Assembly (NCBI GenBank): GCA_947643595.1
Contig: CANRWP010000014.1
Coordinates: forward strand, 1-63,994
Length of the DNA stretch: 63,994 bases
Direction: 5' to 3'
Source of the DNA: an uncultured bacterium
GTDB taxonomy: Bacteria > Bacillota > Clostridia > Lachnospirales > Lachnospiraceae
Shown: positions 44,554 to 52,371 of the stretch, one piece after another
Layout: every line of letters starts with the position of its first letter
Numbering within the stretch: the first letter of the stretch is position 1
The notes under the pieces: generated by a model
Seen by the model: only the letters and a program-made list of their open reading frames with translations
Databases searched by the model: none
What the model was told of the DNA's origin: nothing
Made by a program: the position numbers and the translations under genes

Positions 44554-45813
44554 ATGCTGCCAAAAGACTACATACCATCGAAGCCGTTCCCAGATTTTAA
44601 GTGGAAATGGGCGAGCCTTCAGTGTACGGAGAGATTAAACGACCCGGTTGTCTTGTTGGGCGTGCTGTTCCGCATGAGAAAGCTGGAATTGCTCGGACAG
44701 AATTTAAAATACAGTTCCCCGGAATTTGCACAGGAAATGCAGGAGCTTTCAAATGACATATCAGATTCGATAAAGGTAAATCTGGGAGGACGAGTAGGGG
44801 AGCGGAACATCATTAGAAATAGCAGCCAATATTGGAGGGCGGTAGGCTTGATCCCGAACGATAGGTCTGGGAAGATTCAATTGACAGAGTTCGGACAGAA
44901 AGTAGCGGACCGTGACATTTCACAGACGGAGTTTGCGGCAATCACAATCCAGACATTCTGTCTGCCAAATCCACGTATTCAGAGTCAGGAGGAATGCCAG
45001 AAGTGGTATTCGGCAGGAATCCTCCTGCACCCGTTGAAACTGCTGCTGGAAATAACGTGCGAACTTACAAAACTGGATCAGCTACAGGGATACATCACTC
45101 CGGAGGAACTTGTCCGGATAATTATTCCGTTATCGGGTGCCAAGGCAGGGTTGAGGGACTATGTTGATTTTATCCTGCGGTACCGCGCAGGAGAGATCAC
45201 CCTTATAGGGTGGCCGGATTGTACCGAAGGGGCAAATGATTTCAGGATTGCAAGAGAGTATCTCCTGTTTTTGAGCAATTATGGGTATCTTTGTAAATCG
45301 GATGCCAGAAAAAGAGAAGAGGAAGAGTACCACGTTAATATAAACATTTTTGCCGAGATCGAAGAAATAATCCATGAACAGCCAAAAGATGAGTCTTTAT
45401 TGAAAGCCTTAGATCAGATACGTGCAAGTGAAGTGATTTCTGAAGTTGAAAGGAAACGGATACAGACAAGGGCCGTAAGACCGAATCAGGCAGCTTTCCG
45501 GAAAGACGTCCTTAAAGCGTGTGAGAGATGTGTAATCACAAATGTCATGATGCCAGAGATATTGGAGGCGGCGCATATAAAGCCATTCAAATATAATGGT
45601 GAAGACACTGTGGCGAATGGATTTGCCATGCGTGTCGATATCCACACTTTATTTGATGCGGGGCATCTTCGAATATCTCCAGAGGGCGATATAGAATTGT
45701 CTAACCGTGCGAGGCTGGATTATGGTGCGAGCATTCCGCCACGCATTGTTATTCCTTCGTTCACAAACAGAGAGTTTTTGCGCTGGAGATGGGAGAATTA
45801 TAACGGTCTTTGA
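44554..45813 (+). CDS. HNH-type restriction endonuclease
   Basis: 419 residues. The C-terminal third (about 310-385) is an HNH nuclease domain: FRKDVLKACERCVITNVMMP then ILEAAHIKPFKYNG and FAMRVDIHTLFDAGHLRISP, the HNH_2/HNH_5 pattern seen in restriction enzymes. The N-terminal 300 residues (KWKWASLQCTERLNDPVVLL, then NSSQYWRAVGLIPNDRSGKI) look like a winged-helix target-recognition region like that in AlwI-type enzymes. Together with the two C5 methyltransferases it makes a complete type II-like system. Confidence 0.8.
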   Translation: MLPKDYIPSKPFPDFKWKWASLQCTERLNDPVVLLGVLFRMRKLELLGQNLKYSSPEFAQEMQELSNDISDSIKVNLGGRVGERNIIRNSSQYWRAVGLIPNDRSGKIQLTEFGQKVADRDISQTEFAAITIQTFCLPNPRIQSQEECQKWYSAGILLHPLKLLLEITCELTKLDQLQGYITPEELVRIIIPLSGAKAGLRDYVDFILRYRAGEITLIGWPDCTEGANDFRIAREYLLFLSNYGYLCKSDARKREEEEYHVNINIFAEIEEIIHEQPKDESLLKALDQIRASEVISEVERKRIQTRAVRPNQAAFRKDVLKACERCVITNVMMPEILEAAHIKPFKYNGEDTVANGFAMRVDIHTLFDAGHLRISPEGDIELSNRARLDYGASIPPRIVIPSFTNREFLRWRWENYNGL

Positions 45814-45857
45814 TGGCTGGACAGAAAATGTACCAGTGCGTATAAGCTGCTAAAGTT

Positions 45858-46442
45858 ATGGGGGTAATGATGAAACAGGACAGATGGTTTTCTATAATTA
45901 TGGCTATGGCGATGCTGTGCATAGGATTGGTTAGCCTCTTTAATCCTATTGACTATATAAAGCACATAGCCGATGCAATAGTGCTTCCGCTTTTTCTGTT
46001 TACAGTATTGGAAGTTGTGGGACATATCAGAAATTCACTTTTTCAGAATCTGGATATTGAGTTGACAAAAGCAACTATGGATGAAAAGTGGCGGAAAATC
46101 TTTTATGACAGGGCGAAGGATGGAGAGACAGAAGAGGATAGAAAAATCCAAAAAGAGTATGGCGACTTACTGGACTATATTGTGCGGCTTGCTAAGGTGA
46201 ACGGAGTTTTTGAAAAGTGGTTTAAATTTTATAATGCAGTTTATACGCTGTTTGGTGCATTTTTAGTGATATCAGCGTTGCTCGCAAATATAGAATGCGT
46301 GATTGCCATTTCAGAAAAAATAAACGTAACGGCGTTCACGCTGTTCACATTTGTAATATTCGTCAGTGAACCATGGATTGTAGAGCGTGTTTCTAATCAG
46401 TTAGGGAATATGGCTGTAAAAAAAGCAAAAGAAAACCCTTGA
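45858..46442 (+). CDS. Four-helix membrane protein of unknown function
   Basis: 194 residues. Hydrophobic segments at about 10-27, 38-55, 125-148 and 155-173 with a charged helical loop between the second and third (ATMDEKWRKIFYDRAKDGET). The ATGs at 45867 and 45870 are alternative starts closer to the GGGGG ribosome site. It follows the endonuclease by 44 bp. Membrane proteins next to nuclease cargo can be effectors of abortive-infection systems, but nothing in the sequence proves it. Confidence 0.6.
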   Translation: MGVMMKQDRWFSIIMAMAMLCIGLVSLFNPIDYIKHIADAIVLPLFLFTVLEVVGHIRNSLFQNLDIELTKATMDEKWRKIFYDRAKDGETEEDRKIQKEYGDLLDYIVRLAKVNGVFEKWFKFYNAVYTLFGAFLVISALLANIECVIAISEKINVTAFTLFTFVIFVSEPWIVERVSNQLGNMAVKKAKENP

Positions 46443-46558
46443 CAATAAGAACATATGTTTGTATAATGGCTCTATCGTTACATTTTGGGGCAACCGTGTG
46501 GAACATGGATTGGGCGGTCAGATTTTTCATGACTATCTGGAAGCAGGGGGCGGCGCAT

Positions 46559-46786
46559 ATGCAATTTGAAGTCGGTTCAACAGTTTACATTGTTGAAAGC
46601 AATCGGATTGTGAGCGAAGTAACTGTAGTTAAACGGAGCGGTGACTTTTACACAGTCCGCTTTGGGGAAAATGGTGGAATTCAAGTTAGGGGCAGCAGAT
46701 TGTATGCCACCCAGGAAGATGCGGAAGCGAGTCTGGCAAAAAACAAGAGAGACAAAATAAGGTACAGTTCCCCATATGATTATTAG
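46559..46786 (+). CDS. Small phage-type protein (SH3-like beta barrel)
   Basis: 75 residues from ATG 46559 with GGGGG 8 bases upstream; the longer frame from 46439 is not supported. The sequence MQFEVGSTVYIVESNRIVSE then VTVVKRSGDFYTVRFGENGG looks like a small beta-barrel followed by a charged tail, of a type found widely in gut phages and conjugative elements. Function unknown. Confidence 0.6.
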   Translation: MQFEVGSTVYIVESNRIVSEVTVVKRSGDFYTVRFGENGGIQVRGSRLYATQEDAEASLAKNKRDKIRYSSPYDY

Positions 46787-46824
46787 CATTGATGGGAGAG
46801 GATAAAACTTTTTTCAAAAAGTAA

Positions 46825-46895
46825 TTGACATCTTCTCCCTTTTTTAGTATTGTAGTATTAGCAAGTTAGCGAACAAGCAAGCGTGCTAAAGAATT
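46825..46895 (+). promoter_or_regulatory. XRE-ImmA promoter and operator
   Basis: TTGACA (46825-46830), 17-base spacer, TATTGT (46848-46853). Immediately downstream TTAGCAAGTTAGCGAAC (46858-46874) contains two TTAGC half-sites 8 bases apart, with an inverted GCTAA further on (46884-46888). An identical 17-bp sequence recurs at 48184-48200 beyond the immA gene. A bound repressor would block the start site. Confidence 0.6.
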
Positions 46896-46968
46896 AACAC
46901 CTGAAAATTAGAATACAAAGAGAAGAGAGAAAAACAAAACGAAAAAGAGAGAAGAAAAGGTGAAGAGT

Positions 46969-47337
46969 ATGAAGTATGCGAATTTTGGAGAATTCATAAG
47001 TCAGAAGAGAGTCGAGAAGCAGATTACATTGAGGAAGATGGCAGATATGCTTGGAGTATCCGCCCCGTTTTTAACAGATGTGGAAAAAGACAGACGTAAC
47101 CCTTTTGACATGGAGAAACTTTCCCAACTCGCAAAGATATTGGATTTATCAAATGAGGAACGTGAGCTTATGTTCAACTTGGCTGGTAAGAAGCGGAACG
47201 CCGTGGCACCCGACCTTCCTGAATACATCATGGAGAGGGATTATGTCAGTGCTGCGCTGAGAACCGCCAGGGACTTGGATGCAGGAGAAGAAGAATGGAA
47301 CCAGTTTGTTGAAGAACTGAGAAAGCGAAAGGGGTAA
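46969..47337 (+). CDS. XRE-family helix-turn-helix regulator
   Basis: 122 residues from ATG 46969 (a GTG three codons upstream is possible). The HTH is FISQKRVEKQITLRKMADML then GVSAPFLTDVEKDRRNPFD. It is 10 bp from an ImmA/IrrE-type protease gene. In ICEBs1 and several phages such a repressor holds lysogeny and is cleaved by its ImmA partner after DNA damage or quorum signals, so this pair is a likely lysogeny or element switch. Confidence 0.88.
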   Translation: MKYANFGEFISQKRVEKQITLRKMADMLGVSAPFLTDVEKDRRNPFDMEKLSQLAKILDLSNEERELMFNLAGKKRNAVAPDLPEYIMERDYVSAALRTARDLDAGEEEWNQFVEELRKRKG

Positions 47338-47347
47338 GAGCCTATAT

Positions 47348-48127
47348 ATGTATAGACCAGTTATAACGAGAAAAAAATCGGGGGCACCGGTGTTGAGCAG
47401 GAAAGAAATCGATGTGATTGGTGAGAACCTTGTGGGGGATTTTATGCCGGGTGCGCTGGAAACCCCGCAGGAGATCGATATTGATTCGTTCGCACAGAAT
47501 TACCTTGGGATGGATCAGGACTTTCAATATTTATCGCATTGCGGAGTTTATCTTGGGATGACGGTTTTCAATGACACTGATAAAGTGCCAGTTTATGACC
47601 CGCAACATGACCGGGCAGATTATATCAGCGCCAAAGCCCATACCGTGATTATTGACAAGACTCTTTTAGCGGAGAACCAGGAACACCGGTACCGTTTTAC
47701 CATGGGGCATGAGGCAAGCCACGAGTTCCTCCATAAAGAATATTTTGCTTATGATCCTGACCAGATGACGATATTTGATTACATTGGGGAAGCTCCGATA
47801 CCAATGGTGCAGTGCAGGATAGACACGAAGAAAATGGATGCAAAGAATCCGGAAATATGGACAGACAAAGATTGGATGGAGTGGCAGGCGAATGCCTTAT
47901 CTTCCGCAATCCTTATGCCTGTGTCTATGGTAAGGAAAGTCGCTGAGAGCGTAAAAACGAATAAGGCGGTGTTCAGAAATTATGTCACTGCAGCCAAGGT
48001 TTCAAATGTTTTCAATGTGTCTTTTGAAGCTGCATCATACCGGCTGAAGCAGCTTGGCTATATACCACAGGAGGTTCAGATGAGCAGTGATGTGCTGAAT
48101 ATGATTGCCTCGCAGCTTTGCGTATGA
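47348..48127 (+). CDS. ImmA/IrrE-family metallopeptidase
   Basis: 259 residues. The zinc motif is H121-E122-x-x-H125 in FTMGHEASHEFLHKEYF. A C-terminal WMEWQANALSSAILMPVSMV supplies the downstream ligand region and the family signature. It should cleave the XRE regulator encoded just upstream, releasing target promoters. It is followed by a hairpin terminator and then a second copy of the operator-like repeat. Confidence 0.9.
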   Translation: MYRPVITRKKSGAPVLSRKEIDVIGENLVGDFMPGALETPQEIDIDSFAQNYLGMDQDFQYLSHCGVYLGMTVFNDTDKVPVYDPQHDRADYISAKAHTVIIDKTLLAENQEHRYRFTMGHEASHEFLHKEYFAYDPDQMTIFDYIGEAPIPMVQCRIDTKKMDAKNPEIWTDKDWMEWQANALSSAILMPVSMVRKVAESVKTNKAVFRNYVTAAKVSNVFNVSFEAASYRLKQLGYIPQEVQMSSDVLNMIASQLCV

Positions 48128-48142
48128 TTTCTGACAGGAAGT

Positions 48143-48174
48143 ATGCGGATTGCCACGGTCCGCATATTTTTTTG
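48143..48174 (+). terminator. Terminator after immA-like gene
   Basis: ATGCGGA (48143-48149) pairs with TCCGCAT (48159-48165), followed by a run of T. Confidence 0.85.
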
Positions 48175-48183
48175 TCTTATGTG

Positions 48184-48200
48184 TTAGCAAGTTAGCGAAC
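48184..48200 (+). promoter_or_regulatory. Second copy of XRE operator-like repeat
   Basis: TTAGCAAGTTAGCGAAC, identical over 17 bases to 46858-46874. A partial, inverted relative (CTAACTTG) is at 48533-48540. It lies ahead of a small gene at 48253 and may place that gene under the same control. Confidence 0.6.
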
Positions 48201-48252
48201 TGAATAACGCAAGAAAATTTATTAGAAGAGAAAGTGTTTCAGAATAATATAT

Positions 48253-48516
48253 ATGAAAAAAATTCCAAAATATGAAAATAATTGTATTGGACGTGCATAT
48301 AATAGAGCAAAGAAAAATGTCGAAAGCGGAGGTGGGTACAGCATGACGCAGGGTGTAGTACATAGATGCACCAGGATATGCCCTTGGCATAAGAGATGCT
48401 TTGTATGTAAGACGGAAAAAGAAGTCAAGGAAGATGTCGTAGTGCTTCATAAATGTGCAGTCACTAAAGAGGACATACCTATCCATTTGGGTAAGAGAGA
48501 AAATAATAAGGAATAA
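48253..48516 (+). CDS. Small cysteine-rich hypothetical protein
   Basis: Up to 87 residues. The ATG at 48343 has GGAGG 10 bases upstream and would give a 57-residue protein that begins at MTQGVVHRCTRICPWHKRCF; the longer form from 48253 lacks a clear ribosome site. Cysteines and histidines (RCTRICPWHKRCFVCK and HKCAVTKEDIPIH) suggest a zinc-binding knuckle. It is downstream of the second operator copy. Function unknown. Confidence 0.5.
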   Translation: MKKIPKYENNCIGRAYNRAKKNVESGGGYSMTQGVVHRCTRICPWHKRCFVCKTEKEVKEDVVVLHKCAVTKEDIPIHLGKRENNKE

Positions 48517-48542
48517 TTTGTTGATAATTTGACTAACTTGTA

Positions 48543-48639
48543 AAAACAGCCACCTGGATGTGCTGATATCACAGTAGTTCTACTATGAATGGAATGTTCG
48601 TAGAATATTGTGAAATCGGTGTGTCCTGGTGGCTGTTTT
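48543..48639 (+). ncRNA. Candidate structured RNA: 97-nt hairpin
   Basis: The 97 bases fold on themselves almost end to end. AAAACAGCCACC (48543-48554) pairs with GGTGGCTGTTTT (48628-48639). GGATGTGCTGAT (48556-48567) pairs with ATCGGTGTGTCC (48615-48626) using five G-U pairs, and TCACA pairs with TGTGA. A shorter terminal stem (TTCTAC with GTAGAA) follows. The wobble pairs would be A-C mismatches on the other strand, so the structure is favoured on a plus-strand transcript. No promoter was identified and no known class recognised. Confidence 0.45.
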
Positions 48640-49378
48640 GTTGTGTTTATCTATTTGTTGGTTTGCGAAATATATCAGTTTTTGAAGTGTGTGGATCATC
48701 ATAAATATCCCACAAGCTGAAAGCAGATAATCATTTCCATTTTTTATCCAAGATAGTGTACCAATAAGTTCTGCTGGAACAGCAGTTCTTAAACTTGTGA
48801 AATATTTTTGTTCCCGTGTATGACGGTATTTGGGTAATGTATGAAACCCCATTTTAATTTTCCAGGCAAACTGGATATTAAAATATATAGCATTTTTTTT
48901 GGGACAGTCCCAAGCCAAAACGTATAGGGAAAACAGAGGAGAGAAATACATCACCGTTGATGTCCCTATAATTGATGATATTCAGTTTATGCTGGGATTA
49001 TGCCACAGCAGGGATGATTTTCACCCGGCGAGAGATGCGACCTGCCAAGAGAATAAAAGGAGTATGTATATCGGTAATTTTCGAATGTATGTTATGGCAG
49101 CAGGACAACATTGCAATCTGTGGCGTATGGGTAATACCCATCTGATACATTTGATTGCGTATAAGCATATTGGAGGATAGGACAGCAGGGGAGCAGCAGA
49201 AATATCAGCAGCAAACTTGCCATTTATAAATAAAATCAATAAATTGCGACAGCCGAGGGAAGTACAACCTGGGCGAGGGATACATAGAGGAATCTGGAGA
49301 AAAGAACCACTTTTCAGAGCCTCATAGGGTAGCCTTTGCTTCGTGTACTCTTTTGGACGCAAAAATACCCACATGGAT
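48640..49378. other. Stretch without convincing genes
   Basis: About 740 bp of AT-rich sequence between the hairpin and a terminator. Open frames on both strands (48583-48954 minus, 48899-49180 plus, 49021-49374 minus) have poor ribosome sites and unlikely composition. A GGGACAGTCCC palindrome lies near 48901. It may be a decayed gene or carry regulatory signals for the replication module that follows. Confidence 0.5.
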
Positions 49379-49418
49379 TCCCTTGCCTTTCGGCTTTGAG
49401 AAAGGCAGGGGATTTTTT
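49379..49418 (+). terminator. Terminator ahead of the replication module
   Basis: CCCTTGCCTTTC (about 49379-49391) pairs with GAAAGGCAGGGG (49399-49410) with one wobble pair, followed by ATTTTTTATG. It insulates the replication operon from upstream transcription or acts as an antitermination point. Confidence 0.7.
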
Positions 49419-49508
49419 ATGCGGTTACATAAAAATAGCCGAGGCGGCAGAGTTCACTATTTCTGTAAGGTATGCTCCAGGAGCCGCGGACCTCCTTTCC
49501 GGTCTTGA
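49419..49508 (+). CDS. Possible 29-residue leader peptide
   Basis: An ATG 8 bases after AGGGG and directly at the terminator T-run opens a 29-codon frame (MRLHKNSRGGRVHYFCKVCS...). It is basic with a CxxC pair. Only the ribosome site and composition support it. Confidence 0.25.
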   Translation: MRLHKNSRGGRVHYFCKVCSRSRGPPFRS

Positions 49509-49546
49509 AACCTGTTTAACCAATTTCAAGATCGGAGGGAATCTAA

Positions 49547-49933
49547 ATGAAAATTAAATATGAATTTGCAGACGGGACTGTGTCGGAGGTCGAGGTGGAG
49601 GAGTCCATCGGTGCCGTCATCATTGAGTCAAGGCGCGAGGAGGACAACCTTGCCCGGAAAGAACGCTACCACTGCTATTCGATGGATGCGGTGCAGTTTG
49701 AGGGTGATGAGTACGGCACGGAAGAAACGCCGGAAACGCAGATGGAGCGGGAACTGGATACAGAACGTATTGCCCATGCATTGGACGGGCTGTCGGAGGT
49801 GCAGAGACGCAGACTTCTGAAATTTGCGGAAGGGAAATCCATGAGGGAGATCGCGCGGGAGGAAAAGGTACAGCACCGGGCGGTCATGAAGTCAATTGAG
49901 GGCGCAAGGAAAATTTTCAAGAAAAATTTTTAA
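49547..49933 (+). CDS. Phage sigma-70 region-4-like regulator
   Basis: 128 residues, GGAGG 6-7 bases before the ATG. The N-terminus (KYEFADGTVSEVEVEESIGA) is followed by ERYHCYSMDAVQFEG and a C-terminal helix-turn-helix: ALDGLSEVQRRRLLKFAEGK, SMREIAREEKVQHRAVMKSI. This type of protein occurs at the head of replication modules in clostridial phages and looks like an orphan sigma region 4. Confidence 0.8.
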   Translation: MKIKYEFADGTVSEVEVEESIGAVIIESRREEDNLARKERYHCYSMDAVQFEGDEYGTEETPETQMERELDTERIAHALDGLSEVQRRRLLKFAEGKSMREIAREEKVQHRAVMKSIEGARKIFKKNF

Positions 49934-50017
49934 ATGCGGGTATCCACAAGGGCATCCAAATCTCCGTATAGTGAAGGGCATGAAAACAGCCGCCCTTCGG
50001 AAATGGAGGACATGGGC

Positions 50018-50236
50018 ATGGAACACACATTGCGGATCAGTGTTTCAAAAAAGCCGGCATCCGGCGGGATCGTGAGCTGCCGCCATATCTCCGTGAGGGA
50101 GCGTTTCTTACGCTTCCTCCTCGGGGAGAAGCGGAGGGTGGCCATCATCGTTCCGGGCGATTCCGTCCGGGAGCTGGCAGTGAGTGAAATCATGGAAGGA
50201 GGAAACGTACATGGGAAAAGTGAAGTTACTGCTTGA
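50018..50236 (+). CDS. Small conserved phage protein
   Basis: 72 residues from ATG 50018, which has GGAGG 8 bases upstream; earlier in-frame starts lack ribosome sites. The sequence MEHTLRISVSKKPASGGIVS then CRHISVRERFLRFLLGEKRR is basic and conserved in related elements as far as I recall, without assigned function. It overlaps the following start. Confidence 0.6.
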   Translation: MEHTLRISVSKKPASGGIVSCRHISVRERFLRFLLGEKRRVAIIVPGDSVRELAVSEIMEGGNVHGKSEVTA

Positions 50237-50579
50237 GGTTGTCGGAGACCTGCGCTCCCTTGCTGACAGCCTGCAGGCCGTTGCGGATGCAGTAGCGGAT
50301 AGCGGGGCTGCGGAAGCAGGGAAGCCGGATGCAAAGGAGCCGGAGAAAGCGGGGAAGGCCGGGAAAGCGGCAAAGAAAGAGGAAAAACCTGCGGCAAAGC
50401 AGGCACAGGAGGAGAAGCCGCTGACACTGGAGGAAGTCCGGGCAGTGCTGGCAGAAAAATCCCGTGCAGGATACACGGCGGAGGTGCGGGAACTGCTGAA
50501 TAAGCATGGCGCGGATAAGCTGTCAGGGATCGATCCGGCGGAATATGCGGCGCTGCTTGCGGAAGCGGAGGTGCTGTGA
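50211..50579 (+). CDS. Phage hypothetical protein with Ala/Lys/Glu-rich linker
   Basis: 122 residues from ATG 50211 with GGAGG 8 bases upstream. An N-terminal helix (KVKLLLEVVGDLRSLADSLQ) and a C-terminal helical domain (TLEEVRAVLAEKSRAGYTAE, VRELLNKHGADKLSGIDPAE) are joined by a low-complexity AEAGKPDAKEPEKAGKAGKA linker. Similar proteins sit ahead of DUF2800 genes. A DNA-binding or clamp-like role is only a guess. Confidence 0.65.
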   Translation: MGKVKLLLEVVGDLRSLADSLQAVADAVADSGAAEAGKPDAKEPEKAGKAGKAAKKEEKPAAKQAQEEKPLTLEEVRAVLAEKSRAGYTAEVRELLNKHGADKLSGIDPAEYAALLAEAEVL

Positions 50580-51700
50580 TGGGGAGACACGCTTTATTGT
50601 CGGCATCCTCCAGCCACCGGTGGATCGCCTGCCCGCCGTCTGCAAGGCTCTGTGAGAATTATGAGGATACGGGCAGCGAATACGCGCAGCAGGGGACGGA
50701 TGCCCACAGCCTGTGCGAACACAAGCTGAAAGCGCTGCTGGGTATGGACACATCAGACCCGACAGAAGGGCTTGCCTTCTACGATGAGGAGATGGAGGAA
50801 TGCGCCTGCGGGTATGCGGAGTATGTCCTTTCCCTGGTGGAGGAGGCAAAGAAAACCTGCAGAGATCCTGTGGTGCTGATTGAGCAGCGCCTGAATTTCT
50901 CACGGTTTGTGGAGGAGGGATTCGGCACTGGCGACTGCGTGGTCATCGCAGACGGGACGCTGTATATCATCGATTACAAACACGGCAAGGGCGTGGAAGT
51001 TTCCGCAGAGGGGAATCCCCAGATGATGCTGTATGCCCTGGGAGCGCTGGAGCTGTTTGACGGCATCTATGACATCGACACCGTCCGTATGGCAATCTAC
51101 CAGCCGCGCCGGGAGAACGTCAGCGTGTATGCCATGGCGAAGGATGACCTGCTCCGGTGGGCAGAGGGTGAGCTTGCCGAAAAGGCGAAGCTGGCCTATG
51201 CCGGGGAGGGCGAGTTCTGCGCGGGGGAACACTGCCGGTTCTGCAAGGCAAAGGCAGTCTGCAGGAAGCGGGCGGAGTACAACCTGGAACTTGCAAAATA
51301 TGACTTTGAGATGCCCGCCACCCTGGAGGATGACGAGATCGCGGCGATCCTCGTGAAAGCGGATGAGCTGGCGGCATGGGCAGCGGATGTGAAGGAGTTT
51401 GCATTGCAGCAGGCACTCAGCGGCGTGAAGTATGCCGGATTTAAAGTGGTTGAGGGACGTTCCAACAGGAAGTACACGGACGAGGATGCCGTGGCGGATA
51501 CCGTGAAGAAGGCGGGCTTCGACCCGTATGAGCCGAAGCTGCTGGGCATCACAGCCATGGAGAAGCTGCTCGGCAAGAAGAAGTTTGCGGAGATTTTAAA
51601 GGGTCTTGTGGAAAAGCCGCAGGGCAAGCCGGCGCTTGTGCCTGAGACGGATAAGCGCCCGGAAATGAATACTGCACAGGAAGATTTCAAAGAAGATTAG
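50579..51700 (+). CDS. DUF2800 protein (RecB/Cas4-like PD-(D/E)XK exonuclease)
   Basis: 373 residues from ATG 50579, which has GGAGG 7 bases upstream and overlaps the previous stop. Typical DUF2800 parts are SASSSHRWIACPPSARLCEN and EYAQQGTDAHSLCEHKL, then the nuclease core DGTLYIIDYKHGKGVEVSAE (D and the K of the ExK-like motif) and a cysteine cluster CRFCKAKAVCRKRA that can hold an iron-sulfur cluster. It probably processes DNA ends in phage recombination with the DUF2815 protein encoded next. Confidence 0.88.
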   Translation: MGRHALLSASSSHRWIACPPSARLCENYEDTGSEYAQQGTDAHSLCEHKLKALLGMDTSDPTEGLAFYDEEMEECACGYAEYVLSLVEEAKKTCRDPVVLIEQRLNFSRFVEEGFGTGDCVVIADGTLYIIDYKHGKGVEVSAEGNPQMMLYALGALELFDGIYDIDTVRMAIYQPRRENVSVYAMAKDDLLRWAEGELAEKAKLAYAGEGEFCAGEHCRFCKAKAVCRKRAEYNLELAKYDFEMPATLEDDEIAAILVKADELAAWAADVKEFALQQALSGVKYAGFKVVEGRSNRKYTDEDAVADTVKKAGFDPYEPKLLGITAMEKLLGKKKFAEILKGLVEKPQGKPALVPETDKRPEMNTAQEDFKED

Positions 51701-51712
51701 GAGGAAAATCAT

Positions 51713-52279
51713 ATGTCAAACACAGCCAATAATCCAACAAAGGTCATCACCGGGCCTGATACACGGTGGAGTTACTGCAACGCATGGGAGGCAAAGTCGA
51801 TCAACGGGGGAACGCCGAAGTTCTCCGTGTCGCTCATCATCCCGAAGTCAGATAAGAAGACCATCGCCAAGATCGAGGCGGCCATTGAGGCGGCATACCG
51901 TGAGGGCGAGGCAAAGCTGAAGGGGAACGGCAGGAGCGTCCCTGCGCTCTCCGTACTGAAGACCCCGCTGCGCGACGGGGACACGGAGCGCCCGGACGAT
52001 GAAGCCTATGCGGATTCCTATTTTGTCAACGCCAACAGTTCCACGGCTCCCGGCATCGTGGATGCGGACCGCCAGCCGATCCTTGACCATTCCGAGGTGT
52101 ACAGCGGCGTCTACGGCAGGGCGAGCATCAATTTCTATGCGTTCAACAGCAATGGGAATAAGGGTATCGCCTGCGGGCTGAACAATTTACAGAAGATCCG
52201 TGATGGGGAGCCGCTTGGCGGCAGGTCCCGTGCGGAGGATGACTTCGCTGACGGGGATGAGGATGATTTCCTGTCATGA
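51713..52279 (+). CDS. DUF2815 protein (single-strand DNA-binding/annealing type)
   Basis: 188 residues, TAGGAGG just upstream. The start KVITGPDTRWSYCNAWEAKS and PKFSVSLIIPKSDKKTIAKI, the middle YADSYFVNANSSTAPGIVDA and the acidic C-terminal tail (DDFADGDEDDFLS) are typical. The family is related in fold to T7-type single-strand binding proteins. The acidic tail would contact polymerase or helicase. It is in one operon with DUF2800 and the polymerase. Confidence 0.88.
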   Translation: MSNTANNPTKVITGPDTRWSYCNAWEAKSINGGTPKFSVSLIIPKSDKKTIAKIEAAIEAAYREGEAKLKGNGRSVPALSVLKTPLRDGDTERPDDEAYADSYFVNANSSTAPGIVDADRQPILDHSEVYSGVYGRASINFYAFNSNGNKGIACGLNNLQKIRDGEPLGGRSRAEDDFADGDEDDFLS

Positions 52280-52308
52280 CCAGATAAACGGAAGCATGAC
52301 CGCCGGGT

Positions 52309-52343
52309 GGCGGGGAGAGGGCATCTGCCTTTTCCCTGCCGCC
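52309..52343 (+). other. GC-rich hairpin between DUF2815 and polymerase genes
   Basis: GGCGGGGAGAGGGCA and TGCCTTTTCCCTGCCGCC pair around a TC loop with a bulge and two G-U pairs. There is no T-run. It may regulate translation or processing of the polymerase message. Confidence 0.4.
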
Positions 52344-52371
52344 CTTAAGGCGGTGAAAGGAGCTGGTGGGA

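Noticed and set aside
48543..48639. Retron msr-msd or MITE
   Set aside because: No reverse transcriptase is near for a retron. For a MITE there is no clear target duplication; the G-U bias favours an RNA function.
48583..48954. 123-residue minus-strand frame
   Set aside because: No ribosome site, unlikely composition, and its 3' part is the reverse of the 97-nt hairpin.
48899..49180. 93-residue plus-strand frame
   Set aside because: No ribosome site and no family resemblance; AT-rich region where chance frames are expected.
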